From Chroococcidiopsidaceae cyanobacterium CP_BM_RX_35 (GTDB taxonomy: Bacteria; Cyanobacteriota; Cyanobacteriia; Cyanobacteriales; Chroococcidiopsidaceae): DNA of 5,091 bases. The first letter of the stretch is position 1; every line of letters begins with the position of its first letter. Location: positions 1 to 5,091 of the forward strand of contig JAFAVL010000233.1 of the NCBI GenBank assembly GCA_019242465.1, given 5' to 3'. Under the pieces are notes generated by a model. It was not told the DNA's origin, made no database searches, and worked only from the letters and a program-made list of their open reading frames with translations. Position numbers and translations under genes: made by a program. Below, one piece after another: positions 1-5,091 of the stretch.

Positions 1-594
1 GCTTTGAAAGACTGGGTTATTAAAACCAGATACTCCCCTCAGGCTGATGATTTCACCCCACATTGAAGTTGGCAACAGCACAACTCGTGTCTTGCCGCCC
101 TTGCCGTATATATTGATCTGTCCCTCAGTTTCACTACGTGCTTGTAGATCTCGCCAGCGTAGACTACATAACTCACTGACTCGCAGACCGGCAGTATAAA
201 GTAGCTTCAGCATCACTTGGTTACGGAAGTTCTGCTCTAAGCTGATCAATCCTTGGACCTCTACTTCACTAAGAATGCGTTCTGCTAGGGTATTCTTTGC
301 TGCTGGTGCCTTGAGTGGTGCCCCTACATTAATTGGTAACACACCGATCTGACTGCCGAAGGCGAGCAGAGACTTAACCGCTGAGAGTGTACGGCCGCAG
401 CTAGAAGGAGCAAGATTACTCATCTCTAGGGAATCTGCAAAGTCTTGAACATCAGCCAACGTGACTTGCGCCAATGGCTTGTCTACGAAGGTGAAAAATC
501 GCTGTGCATCAGCTTGGTAATACCGTCGAGTGTGACGGCTTCTACCATGTACCCAGAGTTGAATCAACTGCGCATCTGCTGGTGATACTGTCAT
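1..594 (-). CDS. Tyrosine recombinase / phage-type integrase, C-terminus cut by window edge
   Basis: This is a site-specific recombinase that would cut and rejoin DNA through a tyrosine-3'-phosphate intermediate. The 198 visible residues were translated from the minus strand. Residues 5-90 form a SAM-like N-terminal core-binding domain (GRSRHTRRYYQADAQRF, then LADVQDFADSL and a TLSAVKSLLAFG helix). The catalytic domain begins near residue 100. Box I is LLYTAGLRVSELCSLRW at 131-147 with the expected catalytic Arg138, and the beta-hairpin lysine motif GKGGKTR is at 164-170. The HxxR motif and the nucleophilic Tyr should follow in roughly the next 100 residues, outside the window; nothing suggests the gene is broken. 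ATG at 594 is the only credible start: an in-frame TAG lies a little upstream with no other start between, and a GAGGG Shine-Dalgarno sits 8 nt before it. It is divergent from msrA. XerC/D-like and mobile-element integrase roles cannot be separated here, so no symbol is given. Confidence 0.95.
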   Translation of the reverse strand, partial: MTVSPADAQLIQLWVHGRSRHTRRYYQADAQRFFTFVDKPLAQVTLADVQDFADSLEMSNLAPSSCGRTLSAVKSLLAFGSQIGVLPINVGAPLKAPAAKNTLAERILSEVEVQGLISLEQNFRNQVMLKLLYTAGLRVSELCSLRWRDLQARSETEGQINIYGKGGKTRVVLLPTSMWGEIISLRGVSGFNNPVFQS

Positions 595-601
595 GACTTT
601 G

Positions 602-606
602 CCCTC
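602..606 (-). promoter_or_regulatory. Shine-Dalgarno of the recombinase gene
   Basis: GAGGG on the minus strand, 8 nt before the ATG at 594. It fixes the start codon. It lies only a few bases downstream of the 609-642 hairpin in the mRNA, so folding there could affect translation. Confidence 0.65.
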
Positions 607-608
607 TT

Positions 609-642
609 TGAACGCAAGATTACCACCCTAATCTTGCGTTCA
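609..642. repeat. Perfect 14-bp inverted repeat with 6-bp centre, next to the recombinase gene
   Basis: TGAACGCAAGATTA (609-622) and its exact reverse complement TAATCTTGCGTTCA (629-642) flank the 6-bp centre CCACCC. In the recombinase mRNA this folds into a strong hairpin ending almost at the ribosome binding site. There is no U-tract, so it is not a standard terminator. As DNA, two inverted arms around a 6-bp spacer is the architecture of a tyrosine-recombinase core site (Xer-type sites have 11-bp arms and a 6-8 bp centre), and it sits beside such an enzyme. A recombination site, an operator and an mRNA hairpin are all possible; the sequence alone does not decide. Confidence 0.85.
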
Positions 643-712
643 GCATATCATATGGCTATTTTGAGCAGTTCATATTGGTCATATACCTGTAGGGTTCTCA
701 AGTAACGAAATC

Positions 713-740
713 TTGAGGGGTGTCAGACCGTATATATTTT
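713..740 (+). promoter_or_regulatory. Candidate sigma-70 promoter for msrA
   Basis: TTGAGG (713-718), a 16-bp spacer and TATTTT (735-740) match the -35 and -10 consensus at 4 of 6 positions each. This would give a 5' leader of about 95 nt before the chosen ATG. It also implies the GTG at 720 lies inside the promoter and is not a start. The evidence is sequence match only. Confidence 0.3.
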
Positions 741-842
741 CACTTGTGTCTCTTCAAAGTTAATCCAATCTTTCAGCAATGTTTCTGCGTATATCAATTA
801 GAAGAGTTTCAATTTTGGTTTAACAGAGGACTTCACGACCAT

Positions 843-1523
843 ATGTCAATTTGCAGTTTTGCTCTCTCCCGCCGCTCAGTACTCAGCTTGTCCATCATTT
901 CACTAACCGCCGTTGTACTAGTAAACGGTGTGTCCCGGATGACGCTTCCTGCTCCTGCCGCTGATAACTCGACTGCTATGGTGAAAGGAAGACAGATGGC
1001 GGTTCTCTCTGGAGGGTGCTTCTGGGGAATGGAAGCAGTTTTTGAGCATTTAAAAGGCGTCTCTGCTGTCGTCTCTGGCTTTTCCGGTGGTAGTGCAGCA
1101 ACCGCGAACTATGAAGTAGTCAGTTCTGGAAAAACAGGGCATGCTGAGTCAGTGAAAATCACTTACGATCCTTCGCAGATTTCTTATAGCCAACTTTTGA
1201 AGATCTACTTTTTGGTGGCGCACGATCCCACCCAGCTGAATCGACAGGGACCCGATTGGGGTACTCAATATCGTTCAGTCATATTTTTTGCTAACGACGA
1301 GCAGAAGCGGGTTGCGCAAGCTTACATCGATCAACTCAATAAAGCTCACTTCTTCCATAAGCCGATTGTGACCCAGTTAGTTCGCTTAAACGGTTTTTAT
1401 CCGGCAGAGGCTTACCATCAGCACTTCATCGACCGCAATCCAAATTATCCCTATGTGGTAGTGAATGACTGGCCGAAGCTCACTCAACTTCGGGAACAGT
1501 TTCCCGACCTGTATAAGCAGTAA
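843..1523 (+). CDS. msrA: Exported peptide-methionine (S)-S-oxide reductase MsrA
   Basis: MsrA reduces the S-epimer of methionine sulfoxide in proteins; this copy should act outside the cytoplasm. Numbering is for the 226-residue product. Residues 1-39 are a signal peptide: twin-arginine-like SRRSVL at 9-14, a hydrophobic stretch at 15-28, and a likely cut in the APA-A region near residue 39. The catalytic signature GGCFWGME is at 57-64 with nucleophile Cys59; Phe60 and Trp61 form the methyl pocket. Tyr90, Glu102 (GHAES), Asp138 and Tyr143 (DWGTQYRS) match the substrate-binding residues of the family. The mature part has no second cysteine, so the usual resolving cysteines are absent. ATG at 843 is preferred because the Tat-like signal begins just after it and AGAGGA (825-830) lies 12 nt upstream. 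An in-frame GTG at 720 would add 41 residues unlike MsrA or a signal peptide. The gene is divergent from the recombinase and convergent with the DUF1400 pair. Confidence 0.95.
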   Translation: MSICSFALSRRSVLSLSIISLTAVVLVNGVSRMTLPAPAADNSTAMVKGRQMAVLSGGCFWGMEAVFEHLKGVSAVVSGFSGGSAATANYEVVSSGKTGHAESVKITYDPSQISYSQLLKIYFLVAHDPTQLNRQGPDWGTQYRSVIFFANDEQKRVAQAYIDQLNKAHFFHKPIVTQLVRLNGFYPAEAYHQHFIDRNPNYPYVVVNDWPKLTQLREQFPDLYKQ

Positions 1524-1693
1524 TTGCCAGCCGCAACAACTGGATGTAGAAGCCAGCAAACATAACTGCCCAAAGATGATGACCTATTTTGTCATGCCAG
1601 TGTTACCTAAGAATAGCCTTTTTTTGAACCAAGCCTAGCACACCAACAGATTGTTCACACTACCCATCTTGCTAGGCAAATCCGTTACGCTCT
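1524..1693. other. Convergent intergenic gap with an 8-bp inverted repeat
   Basis: This is the space between the ends of msrA and the distal DUF1400 gene. It holds a T7 run (1619-1625) and an exact 8-bp inverted repeat, GCCTAGCA (1633-1640) and TGCTAGGC (1670-1677), with a 29-nt loop. The T-run precedes rather than follows the repeat on the plus strand, and it reads as an A-run on the minus strand. Neither strand therefore shows a textbook intrinsic terminator. No gene is seen. Confidence 0.5.
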
Positions 1694-2350
1694 CTAAGGT
1701 TCTTGCGTTGTTCCAGCTTCAGAATCACAGGCACAGAGAGGTACATCCAGAATCTGCTCAACAACTGCCGTCACTGTTTCCAAATAGCTTTCAACCCTCG
1801 CGCGGGTATTTCCAACTCTTTGACCAACTGCGGCTATTTTTTTGCCATCCACAAATACCTCCTGAAGCGGGTAATTTTGCAGAAACTTCAGCAAGGTAAC
1901 GTAGTTGTCTTCCCTAGCTGATAGAACAAGAGCAGCTCTCAACGACTGAATGGGAGCAACACGGCGGCGATTATAAACAACCTGACCCATCTGATACAGC
2001 AGAAACTCCCCTGGTAGGGAGTTTAAAACCCGATCCAGAGTTAGGAAATTGACTCGGAGTTTTTGATTGAGGAATTCGCGCACAACCTCCGGATCTACTC
2101 CAGCCACTCTTAGTTGAAACCGCCGTAGGCGACTTAACTCACCCGTTTCCGCAAAGGTTTGCATATCCTTAACAGAAAATGATTCCTGGAGAATACCGTA
2201 TCTGAAGATAACTCGTTCGGCTGCTAGAGTTGGAGTCGCATGACTAAATATTCCGGCACTGACACCCATCAGCAAGACACCACTGAACCATGCGAGCTTC
2301 GATGTACCTTGGGTAAGCAACCGCTGAAAGGACTGAGGAGAAAGCAACAT
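1694..2350 (-). CDS. Secreted stand-alone DUF1400 protein, distal paralogue
   Basis: A 218-residue exported protein of unknown function. Residues 1-43 look like a Sec signal peptide (basic start, hydrophobic WFSGVLLMGVSAGIF at 21-35, cut near TLA-A). After it comes AERVIFRYG, the usual beginning of DUF1400 (PF07176), which runs to about residue 175: TFAETGEL at 65-72, GEFLLYQMGQVV at 114-125, SLRAALVLSA at 136-145 and TLLKFLQNYP at 152-161. In cyanobacteria this domain usually precedes an alpha/beta-hydrolase domain. Here the protein ends soon after it, with no GxSxG nucleophile elbow. A helical segment (181-203) leads to LCAC at 205-208, a CxC motif shared with the upstream paralogue. The start is uncertain. 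ATG 2350 gives a normal signal length but lacks a clear Shine-Dalgarno. ATG 2392 adds 14 residues, has AAAGG 7 nt upstream and overlaps the previous stop, which would suggest translational coupling. The two genes are probably co-transcribed. Confidence 0.85.
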   Translation of the reverse strand: MLLSPQSFQRLLTQGTSKLAWFSGVLLMGVSAGIFSHATPTLAAERVIFRYGILQESFSVKDMQTFAETGELSRLRRFQLRVAGVDPEVVREFLNQKLRVNFLTLDRVLNSLPGEFLLYQMGQVVYNRRRVAPIQSLRAALVLSAREDNYVTLLKFLQNYPLQEVFVDGKKIAAVGQRVGNTRARVESYLETVTAVVEQILDVPLCACDSEAGTTQEP

Positions 2351-2382
2351 AACTTTTATAAAAATAAGAGATCGGAAGTTGG

Positions 2383-3093
2383 TTATGGGCATTTCACTGC
2401 CTTTGCGGAAGTTACAGAACCGTCTTCTGCAACTTGACTGGGTGCAACGCCTTCTGATCTTGTTGAAGTGGTTGGACAATCACACACCAGGTTTTGCAAA
2501 AACAGCCTTACCGTCTCCACAGCTGGTTGTACCCGTTCAACAAACGCACTCACTCGGTTATAGGCTCTTTCAACACGGGGAAGTTGCACCACAATTCCCT
2601 CCTCAGGATAATTGCCAATCACCTCCAATATGGAAACTCGTTGGTTGTTCCTGTAGGAAGTTGCCAACGCAGTTCGCAACGGTTCCAGGTTATCCGGTAC
2701 GGTGACGGAAGTCAGAACATTGTTCAGTTGGAGCAACAAAAAGTCAGCGGTCGGATTTCTGAAGTTCTGCCTACTAAAAGGGCGAGTAATCACAATCTCA
2801 TGGGTCAGTACTGTGCGTACAGCCTGTGAAGTTCTGGGGATCTTTGCAAAGATGTTCTGCAAATCTGTCCGTTGCGTTTCGCCCGTCTCGACAAATGTTT
2901 GAAAATCGCTGAACGGTACAGATACTCGTGATTCGTTAAATACCAATGTAACGGTCTCGATTGCACTGGCGCTGGTACTAAAGGCAATACTGGCGCTAAC
3001 AGCCAGAAACAGGCTTGAACCTGAAAGCCTAATTCCTGGCACCCTCTTTAGTAGAGGCACTTGAAGCTGTTGGTGTAAAACGGTAAATAGCAT
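2383..3093 (-). CDS. Secreted stand-alone DUF1400 protein, proximal paralogue
   Basis: A 236-residue exported protein of unknown function and the first gene of the tandem pair. Residues 1-44 form a signal peptide with hydrophobic core SSLFLAVSASIAF (26-38) and a good SASA-I cut at 44. The DUF1400-like region follows at about 45-170: DFQTFVETGE at 63-72, ADFLLLQLNNVL at 116-127, LEPLRTALATS at 136-146 and SILEVIGNYPEEGIVV at 154-169. These line up block by block with the neighbouring gene, so the two are paralogues, although the rest has diverged. A helix at about 176-203 leads to VCDC at 203-206, matching the CxC of the neighbour, and then a polar, probably disordered tail. There is no hydrolase domain and no GxSxG. 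The stop overlaps an alternative start of the downstream gene. No strong Shine-Dalgarno precedes ATG 3093, which is common in cyanobacteria. Confidence 0.85.
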   Translation of the reverse strand: MLFTVLHQQLQVPLLKRVPGIRLSGSSLFLAVSASIAFSTSASAIETVTLVFNESRVSVPFSDFQTFVETGETQRTDLQNIFAKIPRTSQAVRTVLTHEIVITRPFSRQNFRNPTADFLLLQLNNVLTSVTVPDNLEPLRTALATSYRNNQRVSILEVIGNYPEEGIVVQLPRVERAYNRVSAFVERVQPAVETVRLFLQNLVCDCPTTSTRSEGVAPSQVAEDGSVTSAKAVKCP

Positions 3094-3472
3094 AGGTTAA
3101 TTTTTGACGATAAGCATGAGCTGTCGTTGAATTTGGAGTTAACAATGCGATTACGCCCACCTGAACAAGGGACGTGACTGGCTTTGCCAAGCTCTAAAGG
3201 ATTGGTTGAAAAGGCTGCTTGTACAGCAGAGTTATAAGTTCTTTCTCAGACTACTCAATTAAAATATGAAACTCATAGGAAGCTTATAGAGATTGAGAAT
3301 TCGCACTATAATGGCAACACGCGCTTACCTTCTGCTAAGTGCAAAACGCGATGTAAGGGCAGCAAAGCGGTTTTTATTGCAAAAACTTTAGAAGAAAGAA
3401 TTGCTTATACAGCTACTCCCAAAATTTCAGCAATGAATTTAGTCCGCTTTTGAACGGTCCTTTTCCCTAAAG
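3094..3472. other. 379-bp gap between parB and the DUF1400 pair
   Basis: The left part must carry the promoter of the minus-strand DUF1400 genes, but no convincing -35/-10 pair was found. The right part carries the transposase remnant listed separately. No intrinsic terminator for parB is evident. I see no intact gene. Confidence 0.6.
3304..3432 (+). pseudogene. Frameshifted remnant of an IS6-family-like transposase
   Basis: Read on the plus strand, a tiny frame at 3311-3391 gives YLLLSAKRDVRAAKRF. This strongly recalls the conserved LLSAKRDxxAAKRF segment between the first two catalytic aspartates of IS6-family (IS26/IS240-type) transposases. The neighbouring frame supplies both flanks: HYNGNT before it (compare the family's xxGNT) and AKTLEERIAYTATPKI after it (compare RFLxKTL...PRV). 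One degenerate gene with two frameshifts explains this. The N-terminal part, the catalytic DDE residues and the terminal repeats are not recognisable, so it cannot be active. The identification rests on remembered family motifs and a short segment, hence moderate confidence. Confidence 0.5.
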
Positions 3473-4414
3473 CTACCCTCTATCCTCCTCAGCGAGCAGA
3501 GCTTCCATTTGAGTCAACAAAGACTCTAAGAGCTGACATTTGTGAGGATTGTCCCACAACTTTGACTTTTTGACTTTCTTGTAGGTAGATAACAGGCGAT
3601 TTTGAAGTTCCTCTCGTTCTGTTAGAGGTTGGTCAGCTTTAAGTCGCTCTCGGATTTGACTTAGGGTTAGGGATTGGGCGATCGCTTCTTCAAGTAACTC
3701 CTGCTGCTCTAAGTCCGACTCTATCTTGGCGATTTCCTTAGCTTTAGTGTACTCAATTTGTTTTGTGCCCAAGGCTTCGAGGATGGGTTCGGGAAGTTTG
3801 AGCAGAGGGAGTCGGGTGTGAACAAATGATTGCCAGTTCATGCGACCTAATGAAGCAAACACCTGCTCAACAATTTCAGCATCGGCGCTACCTAAAACGT
3901 TTTGGGTAACCCTCCCCTTTACTTCATTTTCCAGTCGATAGAGTAAGGAGGTAACTCCGGCAATATTAGATTCCAATCGCATTGCCAAAAGCTGGAGAAT
4001 AGCATCTGTTTCCTCAACTCGGCTCAAATCTTCTCGTTGCAAGTTCTCAACTAGTGAGTACTGATGGGCTTGCTCATCAGACATTTCCCACACGATTGCT
4101 GGGACATCTACTAAACCTACAGCCAGTGCTGCTCGGTATCTTCGCTCACCAAACACCAACTCAAACTTGTCTCCCTTACTAGGTCTCACTAATAGAGGCT
4201 GAAGGATTCCATTACAGCGAACCGACTCAACCAAGGACTGCATAGAGTGAGGGTCAAAATAGCGCCGGGACTGAGAATCAGTACTGATAATTTTTTGTAG
4301 CGGTATAGTGACAGTGACAACTGGGGCCTTTGTAGAGGAACACTCTTCTGACAGAGCTACATTTGGTCGCTTGGCTCTATTGGCTGACTGTATTTTTGGT
4401 TGCTGGGGACCCAT
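3473..4414 (-). CDS. parB: ParB/Spo0J-family partition protein, cyanobacterial plasmid type
   Basis: ParB proteins bind parS-like DNA, spread along it as CTP-dependent clamps and act with a ParA ATPase to segregate replicons. This 313-residue protein has a charged linker (1-30) and the N-terminal ParB domain (about 32-135). Within that domain are RRYFDPHSMQSLVESV (50-65), GILQPLLVRP (69-78), the CTP-binding GERRYRA box (89-95) and ENLQREDLSRVEETDAI (123-139). The middle part (about 140-258) is the DNA-binding helical region, containing EYTKAKEIAKI and LTLSQIRERLK. A lysine-rich linker and a short helical C-terminus (290-310) suited to dimerisation follow. Length is normal and the frame is intact. 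GGAG lies 4 nt before ATG 4414. Its usual partner parA is not beside it in this window: upstream on the same strand is the helix-turn-helix/zinc-ribbon gene. A palindrome at 4440-4452 could mediate autoregulation. A ParB-like regulator or nuclease without a partition role is less likely but possible. Confidence 0.93.
   Translation of the reverse strand: MGPQQPKIQSANRAKRPNVALSEECSSTKAPVVTVTIPLQKIISTDSQSRRYFDPHSMQSLVESVRCNGILQPLLVRPSKGDKFELVFGERRYRAALAVGLVDVPAIVWEMSDEQAHQYSLVENLQREDLSRVEETDAILQLLAMRLESNIAGVTSLLYRLENEVKGRVTQNVLGSADAEIVEQVFASLGRMNWQSFVHTRLPLLKLPEPILEALGTKQIEYTKAKEIAKIESDLEQQELLEEAIAQSLTLSQIRERLKADQPLTEREELQNRLLSTYKKVKKSKLWDNPHKCQLLESLLTQMEALLAEEDRG
3678..3685. repeat. HIP1 octamer GCGATCGC
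   Basis: This is the Highly Iterated Palindrome of cyanobacterial genomes, here inside parB. It supports a cyanobacterial host. It is the only copy I found in the window, which is sparse for a HIP1-rich chromosome and fits accessory DNA. Confidence 0.8.
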
Positions 4415-4439
4415 CTGTCTCCACCCATATAGACCGTTC

Positions 4440-4452
4440 GTTCAAATTGAAC
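4440..4452. promoter_or_regulatory. 13-bp palindrome upstream of parB, candidate operator or parS-like site
   Basis: GTTCAA-A-TTGAAC is an exact 6-1-6 inverted repeat, 25 bp upstream of the parB start and beyond its Shine-Dalgarno. ParB-family and XRE-family proteins both bind short palindromes in their own control regions, so ParB or the upstream gene product could bind here. It does not match the chromosomal parS consensus. Only one copy was seen. Confidence 0.45.
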
Positions 4453-4470
4453 TGATCAAAGCTCACCAAG

Positions 4471-4499
4471 AGCATACTAATATCAGCGCTCTAGACCAA
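4471..4499 (-). promoter_or_regulatory. Weak candidate promoter for parB
   Basis: On the minus strand TTGGTC (4499-4494), a 17-bp spacer and TATGCT (4476-4471) give a modest sigma-70 match. Transcription would start near 4464, placing the 4440-4452 palindrome in the leader. The -35 matches only half of the consensus. Confidence 0.25.
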
Positions 4500-4574
4500 T
4501 ATCACCTCACAATAGATTTAGGTTCTAAGCTATTTTAAGGGCAATTCTTGCATTCTTTAAAGCAGAGACAAGAT

Positions 4575-5024
4575 TTATTTGTAGGCTTTGCCACAGTACG
4601 CACAAAACCGATGCTTGGTTGAAGTCATCGGCTCACTACAGCTAACACAACGTTCGCGCAGCGCAGTTCCACAAGCAAAACAATACTTAGAACGCACATG
4701 CAACCACATTGACTCTGCCTCAGTCCCAGGCACCCAGCAATTGGGGCAAATCTTCAGCTGTTGCACTGTCGTCACCGGGACTCCCCGGCACACCGCCTCC
4801 AGATATAAATCTGAAATCTGTAATGCCCTCGATAGCCCAACCTTAGTTTTGGCGGAAAGTCGAGTTGTCTTACCTCCCTCAATCTTACCCACGCTCATCA
4901 AATGGATTCCCGACCTTTTGGCTAGCTCAGCTTGACTTATATTCATCCCTGTCCGCACTCGTCGCACGTATTCTGCTAATGATTCACCCGGCTTCGGTGG
5001 TTTGTCAGTTTCAACAATCAACAT
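4575..5024 (-). CDS. XRE-type helix-turn-helix protein with two zinc ribbons
   Basis: A 149-residue predicted DNA-binding protein, probably a regulator, perhaps of its own gene and of parB downstream. Residues 14-75 form a Cro/C1-type helix-turn-helix: SLAEYVRRVRTGMNISQAEL, then AKRSGIHLMSVGKIEGG, where positions 30-50 hold the turn and recognition helix. The C-terminal half carries four CxxC knuckles: CPNC 93-96, CFAC 115-118, CVSC 126-129 and CAYC 141-144. The spacing (18 residues within the first pair, 11 within the second) fits two consecutive zinc ribbons. ATG 5024 is chosen because the frame upstream of it (to 5075) overlaps the promoter and adds unrelated hydrophobic residues. No Shine-Dalgarno is evident. 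A 160-bp gap separates it from parB, on the same strand. It occupies the place where a parA might be expected but shows no Walker motif. I do not recognise a named family for this combination. Confidence 0.85.
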   Translation of the reverse strand: MLIVETDKPPKPGESLAEYVRRVRTGMNISQAELAKRSGIHLMSVGKIEGGKTTRLSAKTKVGLSRALQISDLYLEAVCRGVPVTTVQQLKICPNCWVPGTEAESMWLHVRSKYCFACGTALRERCVSCSEPMTSTKHRFCAYCGKAYK

Positions 5025-5048
5025 AGAAATGAATACAAAAGTAATATT

Positions 5049-5080
5049 TTTTAGTGTATTATACCTTGAGTACACTAAAA
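5049..5080 (-). promoter_or_regulatory. Promoter -10 inside a 10-bp inverted repeat (likely autoregulatory operator)
   Basis: TTTTAGTGTA (5049-5058) and its exact reverse complement TACACTAAAA (5071-5080) are separated by 12 bp. On the minus strand a perfect TATAAT (5063-5058) lies between and partly within the arms, giving transcription from about 5050 and a short leader to ATG 5024. No good -35 is present at 16-18 bp, and the window ends at 5091. Half-site centres are about 22 bp apart, two helical turns, which suits a dimeric or tetrameric repressor such as the adjacent helix-turn-helix protein. Confidence 0.6.
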
Positions 5081-5091
5081 TACTTTTTGTT

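Noticed and set aside
410..419. GCAAGATTAC inside the integrase gene, repeating part of the 609-642 inverted repeat
   Set aside because: A single 10-base match is expected several times by chance in 5 kb, and there is no partner arm beside it.
720..842. GTG start at 720 that would lengthen MsrA by 41 residues
   Set aside because: The extra residues resemble neither MsrA nor a signal peptide, the GTG lies within the likely promoter, and a Tat-like signal begins at ATG 843 with AGAGGA upstream.
1486..1608. Minus-strand reading HWHDKIGHHLWAVMF... overlapping the end of msrA, at first sight protein-like
   Set aside because: About 40 codons, only an internal ATG, antisense to the msrA terminus, and no family recognised.
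1619..1625. T7 run after msrA as an intrinsic terminator
   Set aside because: No GC-rich stem immediately precedes it; the nearby 5-bp ATGAC/GTCAT stem (1579-1595) is too weak and too far away.
1651..2902. Plus-strand open frames across the DUF1400 genes (for example 1651-1899, 2379-2705, 2494-2829)
   Set aside because: They are antisense to two well-supported genes, have no domain features and show low-complexity translations.
4479..4504. Repeated AATATCA (4479-4485 and 4498-4504) as an iteron or parS array
   Set aside because: Only two short AT-rich copies with a 19-bp offset; too little to separate from chance.
4308..4935. Plus-strand open frames at 4308-4538 and 4588-4935
   Set aside because: Both lie mostly opposite parB and the zinc-ribbon gene, whose motifs are clear; their translations show no recognisable domain.

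Overview
The window looks like cyanobacterial accessory DNA, most likely from a plasmid or an integrated element. The reasons are two DUF1400 proteins (a family known mainly from cyanobacteria), a ParB of the form I associate with cyanobacterial plasmids, a single HIP1 octamer (GCGATCGC), a tyrosine recombinase and a decayed transposase. No RNA gene, CRISPR array or intact insertion sequence was seen.

Layout from left to right. Positions 1-594 (minus) hold the N-terminal two thirds of a tyrosine site-specific recombinase; its C-terminus lies beyond the left edge. A perfect 14-bp inverted repeat with a 6-bp centre (609-642) sits directly upstream of its ribosome binding site. Divergent from it, 843-1523 (plus) encodes an exported methionine sulfoxide reductase A with a twin-arginine-like signal peptide and a single cysteine in the mature part. 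A short convergent gap (1524-1693) separates it from two tandem minus-strand genes (1694-2350 and 2383-3093). These encode secreted paralogues made of a DUF1400 domain alone, with no alpha/beta-hydrolase domain, and each carries a CxC motif near its C-terminus. A 379-bp gap (3094-3472) contains a frameshifted remnant of what looks like an IS6-family transposase. Then come a minus-strand parB (3473-4414) and a minus-strand gene for an XRE-type helix-turn-helix protein with two zinc ribbons (4575-5024). The latter starts under a promoter buried in a 10-bp inverted repeat at the right edge.

How they may work together (inference). The helix-turn-helix/zinc-ribbon gene and parB form a partition-like or regulatory unit in which no parA is visible inside the window. 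Both are preceded by palindromes suited to autoregulation. The recombinase and transposase remnant mark the region as mobile or rearranged. The exported MsrA and the two secreted DUF1400 proteins are envelope-directed cargo: MsrA repairs oxidised methionine outside the cytoplasm, while the role of the DUF1400 pair is unknown.
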